Assembly: GCA_964419605.1 (NCBI GenBank)
Contig: CAYQQM010000014.1
Coordinates: 1-64,000 of the forward strand
DNA length: 64,000 nt
Direction: 5' to 3'
Source of the DNA: JABFXX01 sp964419605
GTDB taxonomy: Bacteria; Myxococcota_A; Polyangia; Haliangiales; Haliangiaceae
The notes under the pieces were generated by a model that did no database searches, was not told the origin of the DNA, and saw nothing but the letters and a program-made list of their open reading frames with translations. Of this stretch, positions 63,945 through 64,000 are shown piece after piece; within the stretch, counting starts at the first letter, position 1, and the number at the start of each line of letters is the position of its first letter. The translations under genes and the position numbers were made by a program.

Positions 63945-64000
63945 ATCGATCGTTGTACGATCGGTACGGAGCTGATACAAGGAGGCGTGGCGCGTCGAGC

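Overview
The window is GC-rich and densely coded on both strands, and it reads as a chromosomal segment of a myxobacterium-like member of the Myxococcota (inference). Grounds: several Ser/Thr protein kinases with tetratricopeptide (TPR) or coiled-coil tails, a PP2C phosphatase, a DUF4388-DnaJ-TPR protein, many lipoproteins, paired ADYC-domain lipoproteins, a short DnaK-like protein with a long disordered linker, and two genes read through an in-frame UGA. I saw no rRNA, tRNA, CRISPR array, transposase or prophage.

Layout. 0-7.3 kb: a hypothetical protein, a small lipoprotein, a PP2C phosphatase, a DUF4388-DnaJ-TPR protein, a DsbA-like lipoprotein whose active site is U-P-Y-C (first selenoprotein), a short-chain dehydrogenase and ComF. 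7.3-10.3 kb: a toxin-antitoxin island (XRE/nucleotidyltransferase pair, brnA with a broken brnT, relE/relB), part of which lies between two ~51-bp direct repeats. 10.6-21.5 kb: a Gly-rich lipoprotein broken at a G12 tract; a four-gene operon (DUF4331 protein, lipoprotein, truncated-globin/cupredoxin fusion, TPR/PEGA-like protein); a DUF4143 ATPase; a decayed ParDE pair; a TPR protein; a Phd antitoxin with a VapC remnant; Bcp peroxiredoxin; and HupE/UreJ. 21.5-31.4 kb: hypotheticals, a TM2 protein, an MBL-fold protein, an orphan DNA methyltransferase, a beta-barrel/thioredoxin protein with an N-terminal C-A-A-U motif (second selenoprotein), trigger factor, a kinase with a zinc-finger-like N-terminus and RadC. 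31.6-37.7 kb: a di-haem cytochrome c lipoprotein, methionine biosynthesis (a PLP enzyme and a MetX-homoserine dehydrogenase fusion) and an ECF-type sigma factor. 37.7-46 kb: a tandemly duplicated module of an ADYC-domain lipoprotein and a convergent Ser/Thr kinase-TPR protein, both copies behind the same 39-bp leader. 46.3-64 kb: a secreted protein, FtsZ, membrane proteins, XseA-AroE, CysRS with a Cys-rich insert, an outer-membrane-type protein, a WbpD-like acetyltransferase, a UvrD/Rep helicase, a putative zinc peptidase, a lidless DnaK-like protein and a terminal lipoprotein.

The strongest hidden signal is selenocysteine. Two unrelated extracytoplasmic redox proteins would be cut short by a single UGA placed exactly at a redox-motif cysteine. 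Each UGA is followed, 17-18 nt downstream, by a hairpin with G in the apical loop, as expected of a bacterial SECIS. Conventional gene calling would split or truncate both. Other notable points are the globin-cupredoxin fusion operon, the poly-G frame break, the duplicated kinase/lipoprotein module, and the direct repeats that bound part of the toxin-antitoxin island.
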